This document shows positions 18,171-26,702 of a DNA stretch of 64,000 nucleotides, in pieces. Positions within the stretch are counted from its first letter, which is position 1. Each line of letters starts with the position of its first letter. A program made the translations under genes and the position numbers. Under the pieces are notes generated by a model. That model saw only the letters and a program-made list of their open reading frames with translations. It ran no database searches and had not been told where the DNA came from. The DNA lies in contig JANQHI010000084.1 of NCBI GenBank assembly GCA_028282705.1, positions 59,059 to 123,058 on the forward strand, written 5' to 3'. The DNA is from Prolixibacteraceae bacterium. GTDB taxonomy: Bacteria > Bacteroidota > Bacteroidia > Bacteroidales > Prolixibacteraceae.

Positions 18171-19463
18171 TTATTTTTTATTAGTTCTTAGTATAATGTA
18201 CCCAACCAGCCCAGAGATAAATGAGCCTGCCAATATCCCAACTTTAGCTGAATCTATGTATGTAGGCTGGGCAGAAAATGCCAGGTTGCCAATAAATACT
18301 GACATGGTGAAGCCAACCCCTGCTAGGGAAGCTACCCCAATAACATGCCTGAAATTGATACCTTCAGGTAATTCTGCAATTTTTAGTTTTAGCCCTAAAA
18401 AAGAGAAAGCTGAAATTCCTACTATCTTCCCCAGAAATAGCCCCAGGATAATGTTTAATGCCAGTTGGTGGTCAATCTCAACAGTAGTGTTTAATTCAAC
18501 TCCAGCATTAGACAGGGCAAATAGTGGCACAATGAGGTAAGCAACCCAATTATGCAGTTTATGCTCAAGGTGCTGCAAGGGTGATTGTACATTCAGGGTC
18601 CAGTCTTCCAGGTTGTCAATTTCTTTAATTTGCTTTTTAGTCAGCACTGGGATGTTTTCATCTACTTCTTTTTGGAAATTGGAAACAATTTGCCCCAGCC
18701 TCCTTGAAAAGGAAGCTGACTTTATCTTTTGCCTGATGGGTACTGAAAATGCCAGCAATACCCCTGCAATAGTTGGGTGGATGCCTGACTTCAGGAAAAG
18801 GTACCAAATGATAATCCCAAATGCAAACAACAAGAAACGCGCATATATTTTTTTATAAGAAAGGAAAAAGAGGATGCCTAGCAGCAATAGCCCAATAGCC
18901 AGCAACCCCCAGTTAATGTTGTTGCTGTAAAAAATGGCAATGACCATTACTGCCCCAATGTCGTCAATAATAGCAAAAGCAGTGAGGAAAATTTTAAGGC
19001 TGAGAGGTATTCTTTTACCCAGCACCTTTAATATGGCAAGTGTAAAAGCAATATCAGTGGCCATGGGTATCCCCCAGCCATTCACTGTTTCAGGGGTTTG
19101 GTTAAGTGTCAGGAAAAGTGCGACAGGAACTAGCATCCCTCCAGTGGCTGCAAACAGGGGAAAGGCAGCTTTTTTAAAGGTATTTAATTCGCCAATTAGC
19201 AATTCGCGTTTTATCTCTAAACCAATCACAAAAAAGAACAAAGCCATTAGCCCATCATTGATCCAAAGGATCAGTGGTTTTACCAGCTTAAAATGGGCAG
19301 ATTGTATCCCTATCTCATATTGCCACAGGGTTTCATAAAAACTTCCTAATCCTGAGTTAGCCCATACCAGGGCAATAAAGGTTGCCCCAAAAAGCAACAG
19401 CCCACTTAAGGTCTCAATTCGCACAAATTTCTGGAATGGGGTAATGACAAGTTTGTCAATCAT
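18171..19463 (-). CDS. nhaA: Na+/H+ antiporter NhaA
   Basis: 430 residues, with about 11-12 membrane helices. Exports Na+ (or Li+) in exchange for protons across the inner membrane. Seen: RELLIGEL at about 86-93, MATDIAF with the conserved Asp (about D137), and the ion-binding pair in FAIIDDIGAV (about D167/D168). The C-terminal half has a longer hydrophilic loop (about 240-290) than E. coli NhaA, as in other Bacteroidota. Single gene; no clear NhaR-like regulator nearby. Confidence 0.93.
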   Translation of the reverse strand: MIDKLVITPFQKFVRIETLSGLLLFGATFIALVWANSGLGSFYETLWQYEIGIQSAHFKLVKPLILWINDGLMALFFFVIGLEIKRELLIGELNTFKKAAFPLFAATGGMLVPVALFLTLNQTPETVNGWGIPMATDIAFTLAILKVLGKRIPLSLKIFLTAFAIIDDIGAVMVIAIFYSNNINWGLLAIGLLLLGILFFLSYKKIYARFLLFAFGIIIWYLFLKSGIHPTIAGVLLAFSVPIRQKIKSASFSRRLGQIVSNFQKEVDENIPVLTKKQIKEIDNLEDWTLNVQSPLQHLEHKLHNWVAYLIVPLFALSNAGVELNTTVEIDHQLALNIILGLFLGKIVGISAFSFLGLKLKIAELPEGINFRHVIGVASLAGVGFTMSVFIGNLAFSAQPTYIDSAKVGILAGSFISGLVGYIILRTNKK

Positions 19464-19600
19464 AGCTTAAAAGGATTGAATTATTAATGTATAATATAAG
19501 GATTTTTATGGGGTTGGGGTTCATGGTTTAGTGGGTTTTTTGTTTTCTTTCTGCGCTTTATCTTCAAAGCACAGCTGAATTGCCTCAAAGGTATTATTTA

Positions 19601-20173
19601 TTAATCTGAAATTGTATAGGTAATTTCCAGTTCCACTTCATTATTAACCAGGTTTGCATAACTAAACATGTAGCCTGGAATCTCTTCTAGCCTGTAGGTT
19701 AAATTATGCCCTGCACCTTCACCAATACCTGTATAGCAACTCCTAATTGCCCAAATAATAACCCTGGGACTGTTTGTTAACCTGACAAACCTCCTGCGCG
19801 GAATACCAACCCTGCCACTTCCTTGACCTGCATCATTAGAAGCCATTACACTGAGCCTAAGTCCCTCTGGTACATTTCCTGAAGTGATTTCTGCTGTTAT
19901 CCACCTCCATTGCCATGGTTTTATAACTGAGGAATAATTAAGCCACACACTGTTATCAACTGCTGAAGAAAAGTCCAAGGCTTCTCCTGCTTCTGTTGGT
20001 ACTTTAGGAGATAGTACAACTTGTGATGAGTTGTTTATATTGATCAAAGCAATTTCGGGGATTGAAATGTTTACATTTTGACTGGGAAGGCCATTATTCT
20101 GAGGGTAACAATCAAATGTGCCAAAAGTTATTAAAAAGGCAGTAGCTAAAAATTGTTTTATGAAGGGCTTCAT
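19601..20173 (-). CDS. Secreted protein of unknown function
   Basis: 190 residues beginning with a signal peptide (about residues 1-25, ending near CYPQ). The mature part is rich in beta strands and Asn/Val (VNISIPEIALININ) and ends in ELEITYTISD, resembling fimbrial or Bacteroidota surface beta-sandwich proteins. I do not recognise a family. It stands alone between nhaA and a coiled membrane protein on the same strand. Likely exported to the periplasm or surface. Confidence 0.6.
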   Translation of the reverse strand: MKPFIKQFLATAFLITFGTFDCYPQNNGLPSQNVNISIPEIALININNSSQVVLSPKVPTEAGEALDFSSAVDNSVWLNYSSVIKPWQWRWITAEITSGNVPEGLRLSVMASNDAGQGSGRVGIPRRRFVRLTNSPRVIIWAIRSCYTGIGEGAGHNLTYRLEEIPGYMFSYANLVNNEVELEITYTISD

Positions 20174-20391
20174 TAATGCTTAAACTTATTTTCCTTAAGT
20201 GGTTCCAACAAAGCAAAAAAATGTTTTGATAGGCTCAGGCAATATTTCTATTATTATTCTAATGATAAGTTGGGAAAATAGATAAAAATGGAATAAATAC
20301 AAGGGGTAAACTTAAATTTTTGTCCCAAATTTGGACTTTTCTCCATGTCGGGACAAAAGAAAGGGCCAAATCCGTAATTTTTAAACCAAAA

Positions 20392-20991
20392 TCAAAGTGA
20401 ATTTAAGGCTCCAATAGCTTCTTTATATAAGTGCACCATGAGCTCTTCTTGCTCAGTCAGTTCCCAAAACCTAAGCTGGAACTGGGTCAATACCTTGGTT
20501 ATATTTTCCATGTTATGGGAGCTTGTATCAAAGTAATAATCCAGGATTTTAGCCATTGTCTTTTCAGTGAGCACCTGTTGCATATTATAAACATGGGTAA
20601 GTTTCATGGTGGTTTCAAAATCAAATTCAGAAATAATACCAGTAGTCTTTGCAGCTTCCCAGGCAGTGTTAGTCAGGAAAGCATCCATCAGGCTTTCATT
20701 ATTGGTGAGTACCCCAATGTTTAGGTAATCATAGCTTTTCAGTACCCCCAATAAACTGTCATTTCTACCTTCTACCATGGCTGTTATCCTTTCCCTAACT
20801 CTAATGTGTTTATCTTTCCAGCTACTCAGGATAGCCTCATTGGTAACCAGCTCTTTTTTGATACTTGCAAGGGCAATGAGTTTTTGTTTATTGGTTTGGT
20901 GGTCATCAAATAACTTATTAATAAACAGTGCAAAAAGTACACTGAATATGATAAGCAGCCCTTCAGCTAAATATTTTTTTATGTTCTTCAT
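20392..20991 (-). CDS. Single-pass membrane protein (DUF6090-like)
   Basis: 199 residues. One N-terminal membrane helix (about 7-24, LAEGLLIIFSVLFALFINKL) is followed by a mostly helical cytoplasmic or periplasmic domain with repeated Lys/Glu and Leu. The shape resembles the DUF6090-type proteins of Bacteroidota, but without a decisive motif. It overlaps no neighbour; the TMEM175-like gene starts 42 bp upstream on the same strand, so the two may be co-transcribed. Function unknown. Confidence 0.55.
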   Translation of the reverse strand: MKNIKKYLAEGLLIIFSVLFALFINKLFDDHQTNKQKLIALASIKKELVTNEAILSSWKDKHIRVRERITAMVEGRNDSLLGVLKSYDYLNIGVLTNNESLMDAFLTNTAWEAAKTTGIISEFDFETTMKLTHVYNMQQVLTEKTMAKILDYYFDTSSHNMENITKVLTQFQLRFWELTEQEELMVHLYKEAIGALNSL

Positions 20992-21033
20992 CTGTTTATA
21001 TTTTTGGTTTCCTGAAAATGAGGGGACTAATAT

Positions 21034-21759
21034 TTATCCTTCAATAAATTCTTTTTGTTTTCTTTTAAACCACTTTTGCCAGGTTAATATGGCAGGTGGA
21101 TAAAACCCATACACAAACCCTCCTATGATGGATGCCCATTGTATGGATGCATAACTTATAGCATAGGTTAAGATGATGGATAGCAAAGGGATTGAGAACA
21201 TAATAATGACCCTCCTGCTTTGGAATGTTGAATAAAACCTCTCATATTTATTTAGCTTTATACCTTTACCAACTTTTAATACCCTGTAGTGGAACAGGTA
21301 AATAACCAGATATAATCCAACCACTACAAACCCATAAAAGATCATTAGTTGAGGCACTTGGTTCGAGCTGATATTAATGGCAATATCAGTGTTAAAAAAC
21401 AAATTAGTTAATAACCTTGTAAGGAAACGCAATGGGTAAACATAAAAAATCACCAGGGCAATAAAAAGTACATTTAGCATTTTAAGTATCCTGTCATGAA
21501 AAAAGTAAATAACTGAAAACTGCACATGTTCATCCCAAATAATAACCAGGAAAATGATACTTATAAGCAAAGCTGGGAAGGTTTTTACAAAACTGGTCAG
21601 GTCAGAAAAAGAATAGGAGTCATTTATATTGAAGATTAGCAGGGTAATGGCAATACCAAAGACAGCATCTGTAAGGGTGTCCAGCCTGGAGGGCTCTTTA
21701 CCTCTATATTTTATCCTATTGTCTTTCTTTTTGTGTTCAGCAATAAATTTCCTTACCAT
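21034..21759 (-). CDS. TMEM175-family potassium channel-like protein
   Basis: 241 residues with about six membrane helices. The N-terminal RLDTLTDAVFGIAITLLI matches the RxxxFSDAV-type first helix that lines the pore of TMEM175 (DUF1211) proteins; here the F-S of the motif is replaced by L-T. Bacterial homologues form tetrameric K+ channels. The following VFLVIIWDEHVQFSVI helix is typical of the family. A basic tail follows. Its ion selectivity is not testable here. Adjacent and same strand as the DUF6090-like gene. Confidence 0.72.
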   Translation of the reverse strand: MVRKFIAEHKKKDNRIKYRGKEPSRLDTLTDAVFGIAITLLIFNINDSYSFSDLTSFVKTFPALLISIIFLVIIWDEHVQFSVIYFFHDRILKMLNVLFIALVIFYVYPLRFLTRLLTNLFFNTDIAINISSNQVPQLMIFYGFVVVGLYLVIYLFHYRVLKVGKGIKLNKYERFYSTFQSRRVIIMFSIPLLSIILTYAISYASIQWASIIGGFVYGFYPPAILTWQKWFKRKQKEFIEG

Positions 21760-21911
21760 ATATGATGGGTTTTAAACACTTCTTTTTGTAAGATATAAGC
21801 TATTACAAACAAATAGGTGTAATGTAACTGGCTTTATTTTAGTTAATAAAACTTAGAAATGGGCTGCTTGTTTAATTATCAAGTAAATAATTTGTATTTG
21901 GGATGTATATT

Positions 21912-22040
21912 ATGATTTGTGGATTAGTGGTTTCATGGCAATTTTAAGATGAATTTTCTTAGCTACAAGGCACTAGGAATTACAAAAGATAAGGGTTTGG
22001 CAATCAGGTACAATTAAAATTTCCTAACAGTTATTTAGCT
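21912..22040 (-). repeat. Interspersed intergenic repeat, copy 2
   Basis: Reverse complement of copy 1 (3888-4010). 25 of 28 bases match in the segment ending CACAAATCAT, and a 17-base TTAGGAAATTTTAATTG block matches at the other end. The two copies bracket about 18 kb and are oppositely oriented. Confidence 0.55.
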
Positions 22041-22189
22041 ATGTTAAAGTAATTTGAATTTAGTTAATATGGCTTTTCAAAGTCAATGGCTAAAGCCGAA
22101 TATGATGATTCAGCTTCCATACCATAAGCTCAAGCATGAGATTAATTAGAAAGAATATTTTTTTAATGTTAATTCAAATATAAATATTT

Positions 22190-22254
22190 AAAGAAAATTT
22201 TCTTTATAAGAAAAGAAGGATATATTTGTATAAGATTTAAAAACAGAGAGTGTA
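22190..22254 (+). promoter_or_regulatory. rex promoter with upstream palindrome
   Basis: TATATTTG at 22221-22228 matches the TAnnTTTG consensus of Bacteroidota promoters and lies 26 bp before the rex start. The palindrome AAAGAAAATTTTCTTT (22190-22205) covers the -33 region and may be a control site; no clear TTTG -33 box is seen. Confidence 0.45.
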
Positions 22255-22905
22255 ATGCAAAAAGATAAAAAAATAAAACCTGTACCAGAACCAACCATAA
22301 AAAGGTTGCCTGTATATTTGCATTACTTAAACAAAGCAAGGTTAGAAGGGGTGATCAATATATCAGCTCCAACTATTGCAGGGGAATTAAAACTTGATCC
22401 TACACAAGTTGTTAAAGACCTGTCATTTACAGGGATTAAGGGGAGGACTAAAATAGGTTATAACATCTATGAATTAATCCATTACCTTGAAGAATATTTA
22501 GGCTTTAACAAGACCAATAATGCTTTTTTGGTTGGGGCAGGAAACCTTGGGTCAGCTTTAATGGCCTACCAGGCAGGGCAAAGCCTGGGGTTGAAAATAC
22601 TGGCTGCATTTGATATTTCAGCTGACAGGATTGGTGAAAAAACAGGGCAAGTGAATGTGCTTCATATGAATAACTTTGGAGAGATGGTTAAACGCCTCAA
22701 TGTATCAATTGGGATTTTAACTACTCCTGAGCATGTAGCACAGGAAATGGCTGAAAAGATGATAGCATGCAGGATAAAGGCTATATGGAATTTAACACCT
22801 GCATACCTCAAACTACCAGAAAATATAATTGTTCAGAACACTTCAATGTACTCAAACGTTGCAGTCCTTTTAAAGAGGCTGGAAGAATCAGATGTGGTAA
22901 TTTAG
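22255..22905 (+). CDS. rex: Redox-sensing transcriptional repressor Rex
   Basis: 216 residues, normal for Rex. An N-terminal winged helix (about 17-85: RLPVYLHYLNKA, ISAPTIAGELKLDPTQVVKDLS) binds DNA, and the C-terminal Rossmann domain begins with FLVGAGNLGSAL (about 91-102) for NAD(H). A domain-swapped C-terminal helix (YSNVAVLLKRLEE) is present. Rex represses anaerobic and fermentation genes when NAD+/NADH is high; here it sits in the same window as the oxygen-independent nrdDG operon, though no shared operator was identified. It is followed by a 61-codon gene on the same strand. Confidence 0.93.
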   Translation: MQKDKKIKPVPEPTIKRLPVYLHYLNKARLEGVINISAPTIAGELKLDPTQVVKDLSFTGIKGRTKIGYNIYELIHYLEEYLGFNKTNNAFLVGAGNLGSALMAYQAGQSLGLKILAAFDISADRIGEKTGQVNVLHMNNFGEMVKRLNVSIGILTTPEHVAQEMAEKMIACRIKAIWNLTPAYLKLPENIIVQNTSMYSNVAVLLKRLEESDVVI

Positions 22906-22929
22906 GAAAATAATTTAAAGGGGAACAAC

Positions 22930-23115
22930 ATGAAAACAGTAGTAATTAAACACCATTTTTCAGAAGAATCATTAAAGAAATTATTCTTTAATATGAAAAA
23001 AGCCTTACATTTAGGAACAGGGCATGAAGAATTAATGGAAACCAATAATGGGAATCAGGAGTATAAAGAGTATGTAGAAAACTACAGGAAGATGACCAGG
23101 TGGCAAACTTTATAG
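22930..23115 (+). CDS. Small hypothetical protein downstream of rex
   Basis: 61 residues, 24 bp after rex, with a purine-rich AAAGGGGAACAAC before the ATG. Charged and helical (MKTVVIKHHF, KYKEYVENYRKM-like end). No family recognised. The spacing and frame suggest a real member of the rex transcript, but the evidence is positional. Confidence 0.45.
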   Translation: MKTVVIKHHFSEESLKKLFFNMKKALHLGTGHEELMETNNGNQEYKEYVENYRKMTRWQTL

Positions 23116-23208
23116 CGTGCCAAAGTTAATGGGAGTTTTTTAAAGTTATTTGCCTGGCTATAAAAACTTTGTAGTACCATTTTATAAAATTAACTTATTA
23201 AATAAGAA

Positions 23209-23248
23209 AGTAGTGGCTTGGTTGGTGCATTACCAACAAACCACTACT
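23209..23248. terminator. Large hairpin between convergent genes
   Basis: AGTAGTGG pairs with CCACTACT, and inside it TTGGT pairs with ACCAA. It lies between the rex-side small gene (ending 23115) and the convergent NmrA-like gene (stop at 23274). On the minus strand it is followed by a T-rich stretch, so it can end the NmrA-like transcript; it may act on both strands. Confidence 0.6.
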
Positions 23249-23273
23249 GGTTTAATAGAAGCTTTTTTGTACC

Positions 23274-24104
23274 CTAAGGTTTAGGGGTCCATACCCCAGA
23301 AAGAGCAGTTTCCCTGGCATATTCACTAAAATCTTTAGCTTTCCTGCCCAGCACCAGCTCAACATCATGGGTAATTTCCGAGTTGCTATCAACCAATACT
23401 TCTGTAAACAAGTAATTGACCAGCCAGATGTAATTGTCAGGTAATTTGAATTCTTTGAGCATGGCTATGTACTGATCCATGGATATTGCATTAAATTGGA
23501 TATCCCTGGCAGCAGCTTTTGCAATCTCTTTTGTGGCTTGCTCAAATGTTAATTGGCGTGGTCCAGTCAGTTGGTAAGTTTTGCCAATATGTTTATCATC
23601 CAGTAAGGCAGATACCACTACATCTGCAATGTCATCAGCATCTATATAAGGTACAAGTACCTCACTTTTGGGCAAGGCTACTTGCCCTGCTAAAATGGGA
23701 GGCAGGAAAAAACTTTCGCTAAAGTTTTGGTTAAACCAGCTTGCCCTGACAATCACCCAATTTACTCCTGAACTTTTAACTATTTGCTCACAATGTTCTG
23801 CTTCTTTTTCTCCTTTCCCCGAAAGTAGCACCAGCTTTTTTAATCCAGCACTTACTGCCATGGCAGCTAATTCTTCAATAGCTTTGGCTGCCCCAGGAAC
23901 TGCCAGGTCGGGCTGGAAGGTAATGTATGCCATATCTATCCCTTCCAACACATTTGCCCATGTTTCTGGGTTTTCCCAATCAAAAGGGGGGTTTTCAGTT
24001 CGTGAACCAATCCTTACATTGTGCCCAAGTTTGCTTAACCTTTCAGCAACCCTGCGCCCAGTTTTGCCTTTTCCTCCAAGTACTAACATGTTTTTTGTTT
24101 TCAT
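23274..24104 (-). CDS. NmrA-like NAD(P)-binding protein
   Basis: 276 residues. Seen: an N-terminal VLGGKGKTGRRVAERL Rossmann motif (GGKGKTG at about 10-16), a VIVRASWFNQNF segment of the atypical SDR/NmrA group and a C-terminal substrate lid. The family includes NAD(P)-sensing regulators and quinone/NADPH reductases. It lacks the classical YxxxK. It is directly downstream (101 bp) of an AraC-type regulator on the same strand, a common pairing in Bacteroidota, where the regulator likely controls it. The substrate is unknown. Confidence 0.85.
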   Translation of the reverse strand: MKTKNMLVLGGKGKTGRRVAERLSKLGHNVRIGSRTENPPFDWENPETWANVLEGIDMAYITFQPDLAVPGAAKAIEELAAMAVSAGLKKLVLLSGKGEKEAEHCEQIVKSSGVNWVIVRASWFNQNFSESFFLPPILAGQVALPKSEVLVPYIDADDIADVVVSALLDDKHIGKTYQLTGPRQLTFEQATKEIAKAAARDIQFNAISMDQYIAMLKEFKLPDNYIWLVNYLFTEVLVDSNSEITHDVELVLGRKAKDFSEYARETALSGVWTPKP

Positions 24105-24205
24105 AGCTTTTTATTTAATGAATAAGTAATTTACTACCCACAAAATAAAAGAGCTTTTTGTCTTTAAAATTGGATAAAACCGTCAAAATGGGATGAGGGA
24201 GGAAA

Positions 24206-25027
24206 TTAAAAGGGAGCTTGTTTTTGGAACTCTTTGGGTGTTTTTCCTGTGTACCTTTTAAAAGCTCTGATAAAATGGGACTGGTCAGCATAACCATTGG
24301 CATAACCCACTTCTGTCAGGTTTATATAATCTGTTTCGGTCATTTGTTGTATGGATGAACTAAACTGGATAATTTTTGCAAACTGTTTGGCAGTTACCCC
24401 TATCTCCTTTAGGAAATGCCTTTCCAGTGTCCTTTCACTTACACATAGTTTATCCCTGACCTTTTTAATGCTTATCTTCCCTTTTGAATTAAGGATCAGG
24501 TTAATGGCAAGCTTTATCCTGTTGTCAGGGTTAATGGATGCATTTTCCAACAACTCATTAAAATAACCAGCCAGTACCTCAATTATTTCATCTTTATCAG
24601 TTGTTTGGCTGAGCTTATCAAGGGTGAGTTGTGTGTTTACATTTTCTGCCAGCTCCAAGTCAAAGCAGTCATCATTTAGTACTTTGGGGTCAATACCCAG
24701 CAATATCCTGACAGCAAAAGGGTAAAGCCTGATGATAACCATTTGGAATTCCCCTCTGGTGTCAAGGGTAATGGGTTCAATGGTTTGCCCATACAAATAA
24801 AAATCAGATAGCTTTTTATTCATGGGCTGCTGGTAAAATGGGTATTTTGATTTACAATAAATAATGCCTGCAAAACCATCAGCATAAAAAGGGAATTTTT
24901 TTTCTATATCAGGGGCATTATCCTCAAGGAAATAAATATCCTTGCCAAATGGGGCAATGGTTTTATGCATAGGGAATTGTTGCATCATGCTGTTCACATT
25001 TTCTTCCCTTGATGTGTTTTTATTCAT
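24206..25027 (-). CDS. AraC-family transcriptional regulator
   Basis: 273 residues. The N-terminal part (about 20-150) resembles the DUF6597-type sensor domain (PHKTIAPFGK-like start, YFLEDNAPDI, FYQQPMNKKL). The C-terminal HTH_18 double helix-turn-helix (about 175-268) has KVRDKLCVSERTLERHFLKEIG and AYANGYADQSHFIRAFKRYTGKTPKEF, the complete AraC signature. Located 101 bp upstream of the NmrA-like oxidoreductase on the same strand. Ligand unknown. Confidence 0.88.
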   Translation of the reverse strand: MNKNTSREENVNSMMQQFPMHKTIAPFGKDIYFLEDNAPDIEKKFPFYADGFAGIIYCKSKYPFYQQPMNKKLSDFYLYGQTIEPITLDTRGEFQMVIIRLYPFAVRILLGIDPKVLNDDCFDLELAENVNTQLTLDKLSQTTDKDEIIEVLAGYFNELLENASINPDNRIKLAINLILNSKGKISIKKVRDKLCVSERTLERHFLKEIGVTAKQFAKIIQFSSSIQQMTETDYINLTEVGYANGYADQSHFIRAFKRYTGKTPKEFQKQAPF

Positions 25028-25133
25028 TGAACTTGTTTAAAGTTAAATGCTAAAAATGCTTGTAGCTACCTGAAATACTGCACTTAATAATTTTTAAAAA
25101 AAGTGTAACATTTTTCATATATCAACTCACCCT

Positions 25134-25153
25134 GATCCCGAGTGTTCGGGATC
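25134..25153. repeat. Perfect 8-bp inverted repeat with an adjacent second hairpin
   Basis: GATCCCGA and TCGGGATC flank a four-base loop; immediately after, CCTCT and AGAGG pair around TTACGGT (about 25156-25175). The GC-rich pair stands out in AT-rich DNA and resembles short palindromic repeats of Bacteroidota intergenic DNA. It may end the upstream minus-strand transcript (25344 stop) but lacks a T-run. Confidence 0.45.
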
Positions 25154-25343
25154 GTACCTCTTTACGGTAGAGAGGGAGAGTCAGAAAGGTTATTTTTATT
25201 GACATACTATCATTCTAGATAATTTAACTTTTAACAACTTTATTATTAAAAGTAAGGTTAGCTGTTACTCCAAAACCTTAACAGCTTATAATTTTAAGGG
25301 AAAACGTTTTGAGGGCAGTGATTGTTTATGCAGCACAAGTACT

Positions 25344-26522
25344 TTATTTTTCAATCAATTCATCTAGCTTTTTATAAAAATCATCTGTTTCACCAATAAA
25401 TTTTGCCACAATTTTTTTTTCTTTATCTAATATGAATTTAGTTGGATACCCTTTTATGCCATATGTTACGGCAACATCTTTTTGGATATCTTCATCATTT
25501 ATTACTTGTAGCCAGGGCAATTCATTTTCCTGGATTGATTTTCTCCATTTTTCTTCAGTGTCATTACAAGCAATCCCTATGATCTCGATTTCATTTTTAT
25601 ACTTTTTGTAATATTCCTTCATTTTCGGAAATCCTTTTATGCACCAACCACACCAGCTACCCCAAAAGTCAATTACAACATATTGGCTATTGACAGAATT
25701 TAGTGAAATATCTGTGCCATCTAATGATTTCAATTTAAAATCTGGTGCAACTTTACCTTCTACAATATTTTGCTCTGCTTCTTTGGTTTTAGTATATTTT
25801 TGATACCTCAGGTATTGGTTTTCAAGCATCTCCTTAAAAATTCCCTCTTTTAAACCAGCATCCAGGTAATCATAATATTTAGCCAATGTATCAAGCCTTT
25901 GCCTGGTCAGGAAATATGCTGAAAGTTCTTTATCCCAATTGTTTTTAATGTATTCAAGCTGTGCTGCCTTTGCAATATCAAAAACTTCATTCCTTTTTCT
26001 AAAAAGCTCATTCCTCAATTCAGCATTCTCTTTTTTAGGGTTTAATGTGTCTATTTGTAATTCTATTTTAGCAGCTTCAGAAGTTTGTTCTATATAGCTT
26101 TTTCTTACCTGGCTGTATTGCTCATTAAATGTTGTACCAACTGCAACATATTCCAGGTAATATTCTTTTACCTGTCCACTGATTTTAATCCTATCTTCAG
26201 GCTTTGCTAAAAGGATCATATATTTTTGCATAGGCCTGTAAAAATGCCCACCTTTTCGTTTAAATTCACCTTTTTTAGGGAACATAAATAATAGAGTAGG
26301 TTCATTTGTAGGAATGTTATAAACAAATTCACCATTGCTGGCAAATATGGTATCTGTGTATGGTTCATCAATCCTATAAAATCCAGCCACAGGGGCATAT
26401 TCCACTAAAATGGTATCATTTCCTAAACCACTAATATTGCCTTCAATGGTATGTTTTTGATTACATGCTGTAATTAAAATTCCCAATATCACTATAACAA
26501 CAAAATTTTCAACCTGTTTCAT
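25344..26522 (-). CDS. TlpA/DUF4369-type thioredoxin-like lipoprotein
   Basis: 392 residues. Signal with lipobox ITAC (Cys20), DUF4369-like N-terminus starting HTIEGNISGLGNDTILV, then a helical middle, and a C-terminal thioredoxin fold with GSWCGWC (active Cys at about 291 and 294) and KGYPTKFILD supplying the cis-Pro. Periplasmic, membrane-anchored. The active-site GWC variant differs from the more usual GPC. It is not linked to BlaI/BlaR1 genes and stands alone. Confidence 0.85.
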   Translation of the reverse strand: MKQVENFVVIVILGILITACNQKHTIEGNISGLGNDTILVEYAPVAGFYRIDEPYTDTIFASNGEFVYNIPTNEPTLLFMFPKKGEFKRKGGHFYRPMQKYMILLAKPEDRIKISGQVKEYYLEYVAVGTTFNEQYSQVRKSYIEQTSEAAKIELQIDTLNPKKENAELRNELFRKRNEVFDIAKAAQLEYIKNNWDKELSAYFLTRQRLDTLAKYYDYLDAGLKEGIFKEMLENQYLRYQKYTKTKEAEQNIVEGKVAPDFKLKSLDGTDISLNSVNSQYVVIDFWGSWCGWCIKGFPKMKEYYKKYKNEIEIIGIACNDTEEKWRKSIQENELPWLQVINDEDIQKDVAVTYGIKGYPTKFILDKEKKIVAKFIGETDDFYKKLDELIEK

Positions 26523-26702
26523 AATTTAAAATTTTATATTAACTATTTTTTGGATAGTTACAGAATGCCTCACAATATACATTATATAAAATAGAATTTA
26601 GCTGTTGTGGCTAAGAAACTGTTGATTGGTTTTAATTTTTTGGTTAAAATACAACAACTCAATACCAAAGATTTGCTTTGCGATTCTTCAATAAATGATT
26701 TA

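Larger units (their letters stand above)
21760..22254. other. Intergenic gap with interspersed repeat and rex promoter
   Basis: Divergent promoter region between the TMEM175-like gene and rex. It holds repeat copy 2 (21912-22040), a perfect 16-bp palindrome AAAGAAAATTTTCTTT at 22190-22205, and a TATATTTG box at 22221-22228 that fits the Bacteroidota -7 element. No typical Rex operator (TTGTGAnnnnnnTCACAA) was seen. Confidence 0.5.

Noticed and set aside
18124..18540. 138-codon plus-strand frame over nhaA
   Set aside because: Antisense to a clear NhaA gene; low-complexity mirror of its helices.
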